NCBI GenBank assembly: GCA_020746105.1
Contig: CM036633.1
Coordinates: forward strand, 10,462,501-10,526,500
DNA from: Trogon surrucura
Taxonomy: Eukaryota > Chordata > Aves > Trogoniformes > Trogonidae
Length of the DNA: 64,000 nucleotides
Direction of reading: 5' to 3'
Shown: one piece after another, positions 36,101-49,910 of the stretch
Position numbering within the stretch: the stretch's first letter is position 1
Layout: each line of letters opens with the position of its first letter
The notes under the pieces: model-generated
The model's database searches: none
What the model saw: only the letters and a program-made list of their open reading frames with translations
Told to the model about the DNA's origin: nothing
Translations under genes and position numbers: made by a program

Positions 36101-39100
36101 CAGGATCTTGGTCAGGATGTTTGTAGCAAAAGCATTTGAAAAACAATGCCTTCAGTTTGTGATAAGGCAGATGGGATTTGGAAGAACTTTCAAATTGCCA
36201 AGGCAATTCATTGCTTCTTGCATTAAGAACATTCCTCTTCTACCTATTCTATCACCCAAGGGTTAAAAACTGGTTTGTCAGTTCAGCTGAATTGCAGTGC
36301 AATATAGTGTGACGTTCAAGAGCGCTTGCTATCAATAATTACTTGCCTGAAGGAAGAGCTTCCCCTGCCTCACCTCTTAAATGTAAACAAACAAGTGTGT
36401 AAAATCATGTCCTCAATCCTATGGCCCAAATTGCTAACAGAACAAGAAAGCCTCCCAGAGAAATCAGCTGTTTGGCCACAATGGCAGTTTACATAGAGAG
36501 CTCATCTGCACTTGGACCTTCAAGAAGCCACAAGCCCAAACTCCTGCCCTCACCAATGTTAATGCAGCTTCCTCAGAACTATTTTTCCTCACCCCCCAGC
36601 CCTGGAGGCAGCCACAGTGAGGGTACCACAGGTATGAGCTCTTGGGTTGCTCAACACCAGCCCACAGATTCCAGCAGCTCCAGATGCTTCCACAGACATG
36701 AAGTCACCACTGTGGTGGGGGACTCAACCCCTTCCCTCTGGCAAGCAGCACAATGCAGATGGATGGGTCCAACTGCTAAGGGCTAAGCTCTCCACTTTTT
36801 TTCATGCTGTCCCCACAGGAAGACTGGAAAGTCTGTCTGAAGGCGTATCTGCCCAGAAGAGCATTTTTAAAACATTGCATTACTCCACAGCTCTGCACAA
36901 GCTGCAGTCTTACGGGGAGTAAAGATCAGAGACTCATGGGGACAGGCATCGCCCAAGTCCCAGTACTTTGCTGCTTCGTCAGGGCAGCAGCAAGACCCAG
37001 AGCGGCTGGGATCGGCCCTGCTGCCTGCCCAGCAAAGTGTGGCCCATCCCACCACCCCACAGTGACATCAGCTGATGAACAACATCCCCTATCGATCTCA
37101 CAAGCAAAGACCAACAGTTAGCCACAAGCCAAGCATCAGCTTCCTCTGCCCAAAGCCCCAACCCAGATTTCCCTGCCCAGCAGCATACTGGCTTTGCCAC
37201 AAACGAGGCCTCGTGGTCAGGACAAGATGCTTCTCATTTTCTATAAGGAGCAGTGGCTACTAGATGTGCTCCTCATTAGCTTATTGAGGCATCGTCGGTA
37301 TGCCCAGCTTCTCTGCTGAAGGCTGACCAAACGAACAGTGCAGAGGGCATGAAGTGCTGAGGCCAGCTCTTCTCCCAGACCCTCTGTCTCCATTCTGCCC
37401 CAGCTTGGCACTAGACGGTGGGAAGACGGTTGGGGAGGAAGGCCAGCTGTGAAGAAATCCTCCCTCCCAGCCTGGAACCAGGCATTCCTAACCTTAGGGA
37501 TCACTTGCTCCAAGGCAAATTCATTTCAAGGTATGCGAAACCCAGCCAATGCCAGACCTGCAATGGAAACTGCTGCCAGCATGCAGTAGCTGTTCCCAGG
37601 ACACCTTCGTGTCATTTCACCAGTGGCCTGGAAGAACCCAATTCCCATCTGCCCAAGCAAGGGCATTGGGGCTGGGGAACACATTTGCTGCAGATCTGTA
37701 GAACCCGGCTGCCGCATCAGGGCAGATCAGCGCTAGCAAGAGCGCCGAGCCGCACCCCTACACCAGCTCACGCCGTACTTTGTTATGAATCATGGTCAGT
37801 TAATGTCCTAACGAGGGCAGCTCAAGAAAACGCGCATTTAAGCCACCAAGCAGCTGGACAGCAGGCTGGCCTTATCAAATCAGCCCAGCCGTGAGCAAAG
37901 TGGTGGCAGCCAGCCACAGCGATTAGTACACGCTGTGGAATGCACCAGGTTTGGCTATCAGAAAACCCTATTTAAATCAGGACAGACAGTGTTTACAAGC
38001 CAGAGGACATAACAAGGAAATTACTGACTCACAAACGTAAATAAGATTATATGGGAGCGTTCCCTGAACTCACTCTTCATCATCCTCTTGAGCAAGGACA
38101 GGGAAGTTCCTGGAAGCCACGAGAACTTACAGTCCGATACAGGACTTCTCTTGCAGGCAGCAAGCCTCATTTTACAGACTGATCTGCCAGGGATGCCAGA
38201 GGGCTGCTGGGCACCTCTGTGCTTACCCTCTGGGTTTCAAGACATGCTCTCCCAGGGAGCAGGCTCCTACAGGGAGCTGGGGAAGAGTTAACACTGAAGG
38301 GCAGGTCTGAAGCAGGCACATTCCTCACATACACACCTGCAGGAGGGCACACAGGCACTTTCACAGACTTAAAAAGGGCTGAAGGCTTCCCAAGTGCCAC
38401 ATAAAGAGCTCCTTGGAGTATTGCTGAAAAAGTGGATCCGTGGATCCCTTTCCAAGAGGATTCAGCCCTCCCCACAGCTCCACTACCAGGCAAAGAGGCA
38501 CCACAGAAGGTGCCCGTGCTGCAGCCAAGAGAGAAAAGCTAGGAGACTGCAGCAGGATGACAGCCCTTGCCAAGCAGCCTCTGGCCACATTCAGCTTAAC
38601 ACCTTCTGCAACTGCCAGCTGAAGAAGGGCACCAGCGCTGCTCAGTCTGCTCCTCCACCACCTGTCATCCCAGCACTGGAGTGGGGCCAGGGACTTGCTG
38701 GAAGACTCAGGCTGCGCAGCTGCACAGACCCACCTCACCCCAGCAGCTGAAGTCAAGCCCTGCTATTAATATGCTCCCCTCTAGGAAGGGTCCATACAGA
38801 AATCAACCTTTTCTGCAGGAGTCTAGTTGCAGGATTTCCTCCTTATGTTAAGCTGGTTTATCCCCAGTAAGCACCAAGGGAGATTAACCAACATGCTGGG
38901 GACCAGAAGCTTTTCCTGCCTGCCAATGGCAAAAAAAAAATTACTCCCTGCCAGATGACCAGCACGTCAGGCATGTGAACTATGAGCGTCATTCCTGGAA
39001 AAGCTGGGCACAAAGGTCTCATGTTTGACCCCGAGACGGGCTGCAGCACTGGACTAAGCCAGACACTGTTTGCTCGGCTCAGGCACAGGAATCACAGCCC

Positions 39101-42100
39101 TGGCACGCAGGCAGGGGCTCACAGCCCTGCTGTGCTCCACCCCCAGCCCACCCCACTCCTTTTCATGTTCCTGGGACCTTCACTTACAGGCCCAGCATAC
39201 CACTAGCCTCTTCTCAAAGCACAAACACCTCTGTATTGAGGCAGCAAGCAAAGTTTCTGCCTGAAGTGTGAATTTCCCCAATGGCTGGGAAACAACAAAC
39301 CCAGCTTGACTGCTCCAGCCCACACGTCCTCACCACAGTTTTTGCAAACCTTTAAAAAAAAAAAATCAAATAATGTTTTGGGGCAGGGACAAAGTCCTCC
39401 AGACATGGAACTAGCTTTTACAGCTGGCTCTTGTCTCTGATCAAACACACCAGAGTTCATTAAAAGCTTCTTTGAAGGGTCAGAGCCAGCAAGCTGCAAA
39501 GGGAGTCAGACCTGCAGAGACTCAGGCATCCAAAGCGCAGGGAGCTCTTTATCAAGTTTATAACTTTGGCGTGGAAACCCAGCTCTTGCTCCTGCTCTCC
39601 CTCCCCAGCACTGTGTACACAAGGCTAGGAGTAAACAGGAGCAAGGTGAAAGTCAATCTCTCCTAGACAAAAGCACGTAGAGCTGGGCAAGCCTGGGAGG
39701 TGGCAGAAGAGGGGGCAGAGGCGCAGACTTGTTAACTCTTTGTAGCCTGCAGGGACAGAGAAATGTCAGTTGCTCCGAGGGCTCTTTTCAGGTGCTCTGT
39801 GCTAGGGGACAGTTGTACAGATCACCCCCTCTCACTTCAGTGAGCAGTGTTACACGAAATATCTTTCCCAGACCTGTGCTGTCACCTCACACCACCACAT
39901 GCACATCTAGATCAGCTTAACAAGAAAAGAAGGTAGATTTAAATTAGGTAACAGGAAGGAATTCTTTACTGTGAGGGTGGTGAGACGCTGGCAGAGATTG
40001 CCTTGAGACGCTGTAGATTTCCCCTCCCTGGAAGAGTCATCAAGCCAGGCTGGACAGGGCTTTGAGCAATCTAACCTGGGCATCCCTATTCACGGCAGGG
40101 GTATTGAGCTAGATGATTTTTAAGGTCCCTTCCAACCCAAATCATTCCATTGGTTAGCTGCCCACATGGCCCAGCATCAGCTTTTAAGAGATCATCCTCA
40201 CAAAGCCACCACCTTGGCCCTCGTGCTGTCCTGCATCACGAACCAAAGACCACCGAATCTAACAGGGTCTTTCCAGAGCAAGGATGCAAAGCTCTACAAA
40301 CCACCGAGCCCGTGAGAGGGGATTTCCATTCACTTCCACCAAGTTCCTGCAGGAACACACAGACCAGGAAGATTTTAAAGTTCACACAGACCATGCAAAG
40401 TAGCAGGAGTTAGGAGCTGAGCTCACCCCCTCAAAGCATGCCAGCCCCTCAAATGCAGAGGAACCACACAGCACTGGAACCCGGATGGCTCAGAGAGGTT
40501 TAAGTCAGCCCAACAGATGACCTCCAAGGGAGGGAGGCGTGCAGCGAGGTAACAGGCAAAGACAGCTCTATCTTCCCATCCAAATACACATTACAAGAAA
40601 ATTATTAGAAGTGACATGAGCACCCTGCAGAGGCAACTCCCAATAGATTAGTACAGGAAGGGTCTGTATTTTCCTCCCCCAAACATCCTCTACTCCCTTC
40701 ACCTCCTTCTACCTCTGTGTAGGGGAAAAAAACCAAACAAAACCAAAAAAACATCAAGCAAAAGCACATGAAAAATCACACCCACAAAAGCCACTTTTGT
40801 TCTGAAGGAAAAGCAAATATCAATATTTCAATCCAAGTAGTACCCCCTTCTAAAACATCAACTATAGTAAAAAACCAAAACAAAACAACAAAACCCCACT
40901 TGTGCCAACTCTTTGTGCCCATGCTTGGATGGTACCGTTTCACCTCTCATTCCTGGTCAGTCCCACCTAATTCGCAGCACACACAGACCACACCAGCCTC
41001 TGTGCCAAGGGACAGAAGTTAAACAGGTCCCATCTAGGCACACGTGTGTGTTTAGTTGCACAACAGGCTCACCCCGAGGCTTCCAGACATGGTTAAATAC
41101 TACTGGTGCCTTTGCTCAACACTTTCCAAGCAGTCTTCGAGCAGGACCTCAGGCACAGTGGCTTGGGCAAAGCCAGCCTTGCCCATCTACTTTCTGACAG
41201 CCACTCTACAGGCACACCCCTATCAGCAAGCCATAAAGGTAAATCCATAACATTTCTGATGAACTAAGGGTGGGGGGGGGGGAAAATCAGAGACAGGAGT
41301 ACAGACAGACCCTAGTACTACCTGACTGCAGGGGCAGCTCCTGACTGGCAGCAAGGCATACCACTGCATCTCCAGTATCCCAAACCAGTTATGGCATGAT
41401 ATCTCTGTGCCTCTTACCAAAGAGGGGGGAAAAAAAAAGTTTTGCCTTTTTTTTTTTTAAAAAAAATTGTGCTCAGTAATACAGGCAAGGAGCAGGGTCT
41501 CCTTAATACGACAAAGCAAGAGCAAGATGCAGGCTGATGAACTGTTCAGCTGGTAAAAGCATCGCTCTTTCAAGGTGACTTAAGTGAAGCATTCCCTGTC
41601 CAACCAGGTATCCATCTCCCTGCAGCCACATCACCAGCCCGGTGTGCTCACCCTCAGCAGCCCACACACAACAGGGGACTGGTGCAGTGACACCCAGCCA
41701 GCCCCACAGCCCCAGCGTGGGTCACTCCCCACTCCTCGGGCGATTCTTTAAGCTGTGTCACTGCAAGCAGCTCTCCTGGGGGTTCATGCGGCAGCGCAGG
41801 CATAATCCCTGTGACAATTACACCGTAATCTGCGGCTCTGGAGAGCCACTCGCTGTCACGGGCGCCTTCCCTGCAGCCGGGATGAATCCTCCCAGGCTCC
41901 ACTTGCTCAAAATAGGTTTTTCTGCATTTGCAAAGTCAAACCTCAGTTACCTGTTAATTCACGTTTGCTTACACACAGCCTGCCCTTCTCCGACCACACT
42001 GTTCGCACGGCCTGCAGAAGCAAAGAGGAGGAGGAGAGAGACTGCAAAGGAATGAATTCTAGTTTAACTGCTCTTGCCCCATTATCAACCAAGAGCAAAG

Positions 42101-45100
42101 CCATGAAGATGAGTCCTTCGCCAGACAGGCACATGGTAGGATCTGTTGACTGCAACCGTGGCCAAATACTCAATGCCCAGCTCTAGAGACCCACAGAGCT
42201 AAGGGGAAGGAGACACTGCTTCTCCCCTCCAGCCACAGGCCATAAAGCTTAGCAGGCGCTTGCAGACGGCCGTGTGTCAATCACTTGCCCTGAAGCAAAT
42301 AAAGATAAGGTTCAGATGAAAACTGCAAGAGAGGAAAGAAGGAGTTATGTGACTCAAGAGGAAACAACTGCAGCAGAGACATTTCACACCCCTGAAAGGT
42401 TCTCCTGGTCACAGATAATGATACACACCTAGTTCATAAAGATATATGGGTATTTTTAATGGTATTTACAAATGTGGCCATAAGTATTTTATACACTTCA
42501 CTGCTCAGGGCTTGGTTCAGAAGTTGGAGAAATCTATTCAAGGCTAAAGAAGGAATTCAGTTTTTCCAGCTCATGACTTAGTCTTTGTTGCCCTACTCTA
42601 CAACAGAACGCTCCTATTGCATCTTTGCCTGTGGAAGAAAAAAAAGTAATATAAAGGCCTCAAAGCAAAGCAGCTTTTCCAAAGATGATTTCTCATGCTG
42701 ATTCTTCAGGCTTGAGATATTTCATGTATCATATTTCCCCCTCACCCCAGGGAGAGGCCTGCCCTCACTGCCCTTTCTTGGAATACAGCTACACCCCAAT
42801 ACTTCCCCAGACAGGCACACAAACAGAATTTCCACTTGGCAAGAAACACACGATGTGCATTTTCAGGATCTTTGAGCTCCTTCATGCCAGAGTGCTAGCA
42901 GAATTAAGCCAGGCAGACACCCAACTTCAAAGGGTGCCTTTCCAAGCTGGCTCACCACGCGGCTAATCTCAGCTTGTTTGTACAGTCAAGATTCCCAATG
43001 CTATGCCCTACAAACGTTTCCCCTCCCACAAGCCATTTTAATCTAATCAGGAGTAGTAGCCCAAAGATTTCGCCTTAGCCCAGGCGGTTGAGCCCTGCCA
43101 GCACAATTACGCTATTTGAAGTTTTGTTCTCCTGGCACAGCTACCGGCAAAAAAACCTGCAGCAGAGGAAGTTGGCAGCACGAAAGCACAAGACAGCGCA
43201 GCCGTCCTGCTCCGCTATCAGCATATACCCATGCAAGCATTTATACAAACAGTTCAACAGCAGAGATTTTCCTACTTAGCTACAGCAGCAGAGGCTGGGT
43301 TTTCACTGTGAGGCTTTTACGGTTTTGGGGGGGGGTGGGTTTGTTTGGGGTTTTTGTTTTGTTTTGCTGGTTTTTAATAAATGTCTTTAATAATTAAAAA
43401 CAGCAAAACAAAGACTTGTGTAGAGGTTGTCTTGGCTTGGGCCCAAAAAAGCATCAGACACAGCATGTGCTGTTGGGGGTAACAGAGCTGTACTTTGGGA
43501 AACCTGTCACACCCAGGAGCATTTTCCTCTCTGGGAGCTCTGGACTCCTGGCCCGGCTTCCCCCGCTCTCTGAGCAGGGGGTGAGCAGCTGGCAGCAGTT
43601 TTCCAGCCCTCCCTGACCACATCTCTGCGCCCACACTGTCACAGCCAGGAGCTGAAGGACCCGGCTATTGTTTTGGTCATTCCCTCCTCAGCTCTGCAAA
43701 GCCTCCGCTCGGCTGGACTAGCAAGTTGTTTAGTAACCAACACGCAGGTCCAGCTCCTCATACACAGCCTCGGGGAAATTTAGAATTAGCGCCAAGAACA
43801 GCCCGCACATAAACATTCTCCCGCAAGATCCTGGCTCCAGAGTCTGCTCCACTGCACACTGCGGATTTGCAACAAATATTTATCTCACTACGGAACAGAG
43901 TCTTCCAAGCAAAAGCTCCCGACATCACTACGGACTACGTTTCCATTTGAGGGAGAGTAGAAGCTCCTCTGGTTTTAAAGGGGGACACTAGCCCATAAAA
44001 CCTTCTGCCACCCTCCCAGCACCGCGCTGGCCAGGATCCATCCCGCCACCTCTGGGTCCCGCTCCCCTCCAGGCCCCCTCCTTTCCGTGCTGCCCCTCAG
44101 CAGCCTCGCCTCACGCTCAGAGATTTCTGGTTTCAGTGCAAGCCTGATGTAGGTGCTTTGACAGTCACTAACGCAGGTTAGCATTTTTTACTTTGACCAT
44201 AATGGCAGCTGAAGAGCAGGAGGCAGGGTTAGCCTCACAGCAAGGTAAACAGGGCAAGGCCACATCACTCTGTATTCACGTTTTACCGCAGCAGTTTTAG
44301 CTGAATTGTGGTAGACACCCTTTCCTCTTCAGCAGCTACAACAGAGCAACATCAGAAGAAATAAATCCTTGCCATGGCAGGCTTTGCTTTCCCTGACATA
44401 AAGCAATTTGTTTAAGCAAGAAGAAACCTTGTTTTGCTTGACATGACACTGGCTGCTTGTGTAACAGCGCTACGGGTCCCCTGGTCTCCTTCCCACCCCA
44501 CGGAGTGTCTCTCTGAGATTTTAATTAACTGCTTTGATTTTTCAGTTATCCCAATAATTTGTCTAACAACAGCCTCTTGGCATTTTATAAACAGAGTCTC
44601 AGCTTCAAAGGATTTCAGGATAAAACTGACAAGAACACATACTTCCAGCAAATAGAGGACTTTTACAAGAAGTGTACTTTTGAAGTCAGCCAGCCTTCAG
44701 AATTTGAGAGGGACACAGCTATGTCTTGTGTGTTTTCCCCTCCTACGCTGACATTTTCTCCAGATATAGGATTAAGTATTCAACCCCCTATTTTGAGACT
44801 TTCCACTCCTTGAGCTTTCTTTGAACGCTTTCAGTCATTTCAGCTAATACTGCTGCTTCCCCTCTCTCCCCCGTGCAAGTCTCATTTCCAGCTGTATCTG
44901 TCTGAAAACGCAGCAACTACGGAGCTGCCAGGGCAAGCCAGCGGCCGTTCAAGACAAGGCCACTTTCTGATCTGCCTTTGCCAACGCCAACTCAACTACT
45001 GGCAGCAGTCATGTGTCAGAGCCTAATAGCTTTTTTCCCCCCAACACAGCCACAACCGAGGCAGATCAGGCGAGAGGCAGCAACAGAGACACTCGGTGCC

Positions 45101-48100
45101 GAGGGCAGCACAGATCGCCTGCCAAGCGGCACTAAGTTCTGCCTGTCACCCCTTTTCTAACCTCAGGAGAGAGTCACCATGAGAGATTCCGAGGGCTGCA
45201 GCACCTCGGAAGTCTGAGTCACTGCTTTGGGGAAGGGGCTGGGGCCATTACTCAGAGGGTTCCTGAGTCGTTTCCAGAGGCGGCGAAGTCCACAAGTGCC
45301 AGAAACTCTGAGTCAGGGCACGGCTGCTGCCAGCCCAGGCTGACAGCACACAGAGCAGAGTTGGTCAGAGGCAGCAGCATTTACTGGACAGCCATTTGGG
45401 CACACACTTAAAGACACACATACAAAAAAAAAGTCTGAACTAATCTACAAGTGCAGCCCTAACAGCTCATTAAAGTAGGATATTCTATAGCCCCTTGGAG
45501 CAAGTAGATTATTACAAGTTAAACTCTTTAAGTAGGCTGCTCCGTCTATTCAGAGACACCAAGTCCAGTCTCATCACAAGAGTCTCATTCTAGTGCAAAG
45601 CATTTGAATCCTTAATCGAAAGTATTTGCATTCCAGTGAGTCTCAAACAGCCACACATGCAGCCCCGAGGTCAGGCGTGTGCAGGGCTTGTCCCCACCGG
45701 TTTTGTAGAGCTTCAACTCCATCAGCCTCTAGCTGGTGGCTGCAAAAGCAGCACAACCCTCCTTGTCACAGGGCATAAAGGAACAAACTGTGCTGAGCAG
45801 AGGGGCAGAATGCCACTGCAAGGATCTAAGAGCAGGAGGAAAAGGGTTAAATGTTAACTCAAGAGCAAGGACCTGTTTTGAAGGATGGACACTCCAAAGC
45901 AATAGCTTGGGAGCCCTGCAGGACCAGCAAGCCATAGTAACTTAATCAAGTCATCTTACAAGTCATTTTACACTGCAGACAGTAAAACCACAGTTATGCC
46001 TCTCTTACTGGTACAGTTACTATCACTGAATTTAAAAGCTCATATTAAAGGCAAAGTAAAAAAAAAAAAAGTTGTTTTTTTAAAGACAAAGTCCATTAAA
46101 CCATGCATTTGAGGGAGAACAACTTAACACAAAATGCAGCACAATCTAATGTCAATTTATAGCCAAGTAGGTTCAAGCAGCCAGCATGTTTTCAACACAG
46201 CTTCTACCAGCACCAGGAGTCAGAGGGGAGGAAAAAGTAGCTGTGGGAGCTGTGCTGAATCCTGAATGCCAAGCGGCCAGCCAGAGTCTCTCCATCTTCA
46301 CTCTGAAAGTCAAGTTAGCAGCTTCCAGCTTGTGGTGAGCCAGGACAGGAAAACTATGGCAAGGTCACACTAGGCTCCCCTTCAGGCATTTGTGTGCAGC
46401 AAATGGCCTCCCCACCCCAACCCTTCAGACAGCTCAAGGCAGTAGCAAAGCTATTAACAGGAGCTTGGAGGGGAGGGGAGAGGGAAAGTCATACAGGAAA
46501 AAACATTTTTCCTGTCGCTGGTCTGGGTGCAGGCCTTTGCAGGACCTTGACATGCCAAGGCCTTGGGAAGACAACAACAGGAGAGGCAGGAAAGGGAGCA
46601 AACCCCTTGGCTTACAGCCTTAACTTTCAAGAGTAAATGAGTCTTTGGTATTGCGAGTCTGAAAAGTACCAAGTTCAGCTCTGATCTGCCTCTTGCGTAA
46701 CGTGTTCGGAAAACCGAACCACAAGAAAGTGCTCTCCAGCATGGGAGCTGGCAGCCACTCCAGGGGGCAGAGAACTAAGCAGCAGAAGCCATTTCACCAA
46801 CTGCGCCCCAAACGCTGCTGAGGTCACGGCTCCCACCCATGCGGGGACCCCATGTCTAGTACGGACAAGGTGCTGGGCTGCTGAGGGACCGTGTGCCCCT
46901 GGACTCCCACCCTGTGGCTGTGCATTCAGTTCCACAAGGTACAAGGTGCTACAGAGGCTATTTCTACATGTTAGAGGTGTTTCATCCTGAACGCCAGCAC
47001 TAGGTGCAGCTACCAGAAGTCGTGGGCTCCTTCCCTTCCTGACTAAGGGGCATCATCTTAGACACTGCAGTTCTGCTTTGTATTCTAGGGAGGCTGAAAC
47101 AAAGCAAGGATTTGCTCAATCACAAGTTTGCCAAGTCAGAAGGTAAAATGAAGTAAAACGTGCAGATAGCAATGTCTTGATTTGATTGGGAGGGACAGAT
47201 GAGAAACTGGGCAAAGAGCAGAAAGAACAGGCCTCGGGGATCAATGGCAGCAGGACAAGCCAAACCGGTTTTAACATTAATAATGCTGCACTACTTTCCA
47301 AACACAGCTATCATCAACAAGACACCAGCTTTGCCAATCAGGAGGCCTCCAAGCATGATTGCTTTAAACCAGCAAACAGCCCACAAACAGCACGATGCCA
47401 CCCCCTCCCCGCTCTCCCTGAGCTACCCTCTGCCAGCAGCTTCCAGGTTGGATTTCTGCTTGCCCATACTGCCAGGGATGCACAAACACGAGGCAGTGCT
47501 GCTCCAAGACATCTTTCTGCATACTTCGAGAAGTAGGACAGCTGCAACAAGCTTGCAGCCCATTAGCCCTGCTAAGTCCCTGGAGAGCTGAGGGCACTCG
47601 GAGCCCTCTCACAGCTCAGATGCAGCTCTGCGGCCAGCAGACACCTCTGCTGGAGGGGGTACCCCTCTGCTTCCCTCCCGTGCTGCCAGGGGCACTCTGA
47701 GATGCTGAAAGTGCAGGGAGAGCTCAACAACACTACGCTGCCCAAGCAAGGCAGACCTTGAGGTCTTCATCAACTCCACCGATGCCATGTCATGGCTGGG
47801 TTCGGGGTGGCTTTCCACTCATCCCCAGCTGCGTCTCCTAAAGCATCTCCCCCCAGGAGCCGCATTCTTGCACAGCAGAAGAGGGGAGCACCGTGCCCAC
47901 ACAGCCTTTGCTTTCTAAAGCTCAACCAGAGAGGGCCAGGGACCACCAGGAAGTGCCAGGCTTCAGCTTCAACCTCCTGTCACCTCATGGTAACAAGGTG
48001 ATGTTCTCACATAAAAGCTGCTGTAACACAACCCACCCACAGCCTCAGCACCAGCGTCACACACCAGCACTTCAGTAACATTCCCCACCCTCTTAACACA

Positions 48101-49842
48101 TCCAGGATTGCTTCACATGGAGAAATCCCATCTACACCAGAAAGCCACACAAGGGGAAAAGAGCCAAGTAATTTTTGTTTGTACAGGCCTGGGGAAATAT
48201 TCAAGCACCGATTCCCTCTCAAGAGCTATGCTCTTACATAAGAGCAACAAACAAAATACCCATCTTGTTAAGAAACGGCTACCTGTCCTCACCCTGCCTG
48301 CACAGAGAAACCAAGAGCCACACGCTGTGCAGCCCTGCACGTTTTGGCAGGGCTACTAAAAAAAATAAAATACGGGAGGAGCACCAGCAGAATCCTCTCA
48401 AACAGTGTGTCATCTTCATCTCCTCCCCAGCAGCCTGTAACCCAAACAATTTGTTTGGATAAGGCCAGTGCTACTCCATCTTAGGTAGCTTAGAAGACAC
48501 ACACAAATACTTTGTACAAGTTCCATATAAGGATTTACAGAATACATCTGTGCAGAATTTTGTCTTTGCAGAAATTCGATGCTTGCAGACCACTTAATTC
48601 CACAGGGACACCAACTTGTATTTCATACCAAACACGGTCAATGCAACTTCCAGATGCTTTCTGCCCCAAAGGTTTGTTTGCCCTACTAGTTTGGGCCAGT
48701 TCTCAAACCAGCAATTCACATGCTTAATAGCAGGGATAAAGACACGAGATTAGAGTAAAGTGGATTTGGGCTGGTTAACTTTAGCAGAGAGTAGCTGACA
48801 ATTACTATGGATGCTCTCTGTGGGAGCTTCCTACTCCACAACCAGCAAGCCCCAAACCCTATTAGGGAGGGGAGCTTTATCAGTTCTGACCTGCCCCCTC
48901 AGCCTTCAGCCCAGAAGGAAGCAACGGGGATGATTAAATCTCTTTGAGAGCCCCTGATCTCCTGCAGTTACCTTAATCTCAGCAGCTCTTTCAGACCAGC
49001 AGAGGAATCTGCCCCGACTTCGCTATCAGCAAGACGGACGCACACACTCGGAAACAAACAAACAGCTGCGAAGGCAGAATCCTGAAACCCGTGCTTCCCC
49101 ACAAAGATCCCACATGTGCCCAGCATGAAGCATGCAAACCATTTCACCTCATTATATATTTAAGAGACTCTTGGACCCTCCATGGCAATGCATCGTTTTT
49201 CACTCCCACGTGGAAGGGAGAAGGGTTCGATAGACACCGAGTCCCGGCACAACCGAGTTCAGGTAAGACCAGAAAGCTTACCCAGGCACAGCAATGCGCT
49301 GGACGTACCTAACCCATCACACATTCCCCATAAAAGCGGGATTAAAAGGATTTAAGTCCATGACCAGCAGCTGGAGATCAAAGTCGTAACGGAGAGCGCT
49401 TCATCTCCACACCACGCACCCCTGTGCCCTGCACCGCGCCGATTCCACCAGCCCCGGTGGCAGAGGAGCAGCAGGACAGTCTCGCCGGGGCACCGGGGGC
49501 AGGAAGGGACGGGGAGAGGCGGCTCCGCGTCGGGACCAGACCCGCGGGGCAGGAGCTCCGCGCCGGCACCGACCGGACGGAGCAGCGCGGGAGAACCGGA
49601 GGCAGGAACGGGCGCTGCCCCCGCCGTGAACTCGCCTCGCTTCCCCGGGGAAGGGCCAGCGGCCGGGGGCAGCGCAGTGGCGTCAGCTCCGAGCCCCGTG
49701 GCGGGGAGCAGCCGGGACAGCCAGCACCGGGACCCCCCCTCCAGGTCCCGGCGGGACTCACCGACTCGGCGGCGGCGGCGGGCAGCAGGAGGCCGAGCAG
49801 CAGGGCGGCGCGCAGGGCCGGCGGGACACGGGGCAGCAGCAT
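32973..49842 (-). CDS. SDC4: SDC4, syndecan-4
   Basis: Five exons on the - strand join in frame: 49842-49762, 35823-35682, 34744-34701, 34460-34277 and 33124-32973, giving 200 residues (human 198). Syndecan-4 is a single-pass heparan sulfate proteoglycan that acts with integrins in focal adhesions and binds growth factors. Visible in order are a signal peptide (residues 1-25, h-region [13 protein letters not shown]), an acidic ectodomain with Ser-Gly glycosaminoglycan sites ([10 protein letters not shown] and ASGSGD), the cell-binding region before the membrane ([19 protein letters not shown]), a transmembrane helix with a GGAVG (GxxxG) dimer motif, and the cytoplasmic C1 ([10 protein letters not shown]), V (LGKKPIYKK) and C2 (PTNEFYA, PDZ-binding) segments. 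The cytoplasmic tail is identical to mammals. The start has G at -3. Expression is likely driven by the TATA box and CpG island at 49.4-50.0 kb. The exon 3 acceptor looks shifted by 9 nt. Confidence 0.96.
34277..34460 (-). CDS. SDC4: SDC4 exon 4: membrane-proximal ectodomain
   Basis: The acceptor is GTATTGTGCAG and the donor G|GTAATA. The exon encodes [36 protein letters not shown] and [11 protein letters not shown]. The [12 protein letters not shown] stretch corresponds to the vertebrate syndecan-4 cell-binding region. Confidence 0.95.
34701..34744 (-). CDS. SDC4: SDC4 exon 3 (short, 44 nt)
   Basis: The exon encodes (D)[14 protein letters not shown]. The only AG that fits is CTACTCAG, 9 bases inside the point where the conserved reading would begin. 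The trinucleotide at that expected point is CCG, so no AG is available there. Both choices keep the frame. The donor is GTG|GTAGGT. Confidence 0.8.
35682..35823 (-). CDS. SDC4: SDC4 exon 2: acidic ectodomain
   Basis: The acceptor is CATTTGCAG and the donor GAG|GTAAGT. The exon encodes [20 protein letters not shown], then PDDEDIGEF and DIDEASGSG. Three Ser-Gly pairs in acidic surroundings are the glycosaminoglycan attachment sites. Confidence 0.95.
39924..40152 (+). mobile_element. CR1 LINE fragment (3' end)
   Basis: The order of segments matches the 3' end of avian CR1 on the + strand: GGTAGATTTAAATTAGGTAA, TTCTTTACTGTGAGGGTGGT, TCCCTGGAAGAGTCATCAAG, GGCTGGACAGGGCTTTGAGC and the closing AAGGTCCCTTCCAACCCAAA. 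It is 5'-truncated, as is usual for CR1, and lies in SDC4 intron 1. Confidence 0.88.
43324..43356 (+). repeat. G/T-rich segment with G runs
   Basis: A run of nine or more G, then GTGGG, TTTGGGG and T-rich spacers, gives four G runs within about 33 bases, a potential G-quadruplex on the + strand (template strand of SDC4). Confidence 0.5.
49762..49842 (-). CDS. SDC4: SDC4 exon 1: signal peptide
   Basis: The exon begins with ATG in context GCCATG and encodes 27 residues ending AAAAES at donor TCG|GTGAGT. The Leu/Ala-rich core is a typical signal peptide; the predicted cleavage is just before ES. Confidence 0.95.
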
Positions 49843-49904
49843 GGCGAGGCTAACCGGCCCAACACCGGAGCGGGCTCTGGCCCTGCCCCGCCGCCGCCAC
49901 CGCC

Positions 49905-49910
49905 CTTATA
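49905..49910 (-). promoter_or_regulatory. SDC4: TATA box of SDC4
   Basis: On the - strand CCCTATAAGGGC stands about 65 bases upstream of the ATG, placing the start site near 49880 and giving a short 5' UTR. It resembles a CArG box but has only five A/T between CC and GG. Confidence 0.6.

Larger units (their letters stand above)
35824..49761 (-). other. SDC4: SDC4 intron 1
   Basis: About 13.9 kb separates the signal-peptide exon from exon 2. It holds one CR1 3' end (39924-40152), scattered poly-A/poly-T runs (41429-41466, 46060-46081) and a G-rich segment at 43324-43356. No nested gene was recognised. AT-rich, repeat-poor segments such as 42420-42560 and 45360-46180 are possible regulatory DNA, without specific evidence. 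Confidence 0.75.

Noticed and set aside
45360-46180. AT-rich block in SDC4 intron 1 resembling a 3' UTR
   Set aside because: No coding exon on either strand joins to it, so a nested gene cannot be supported.
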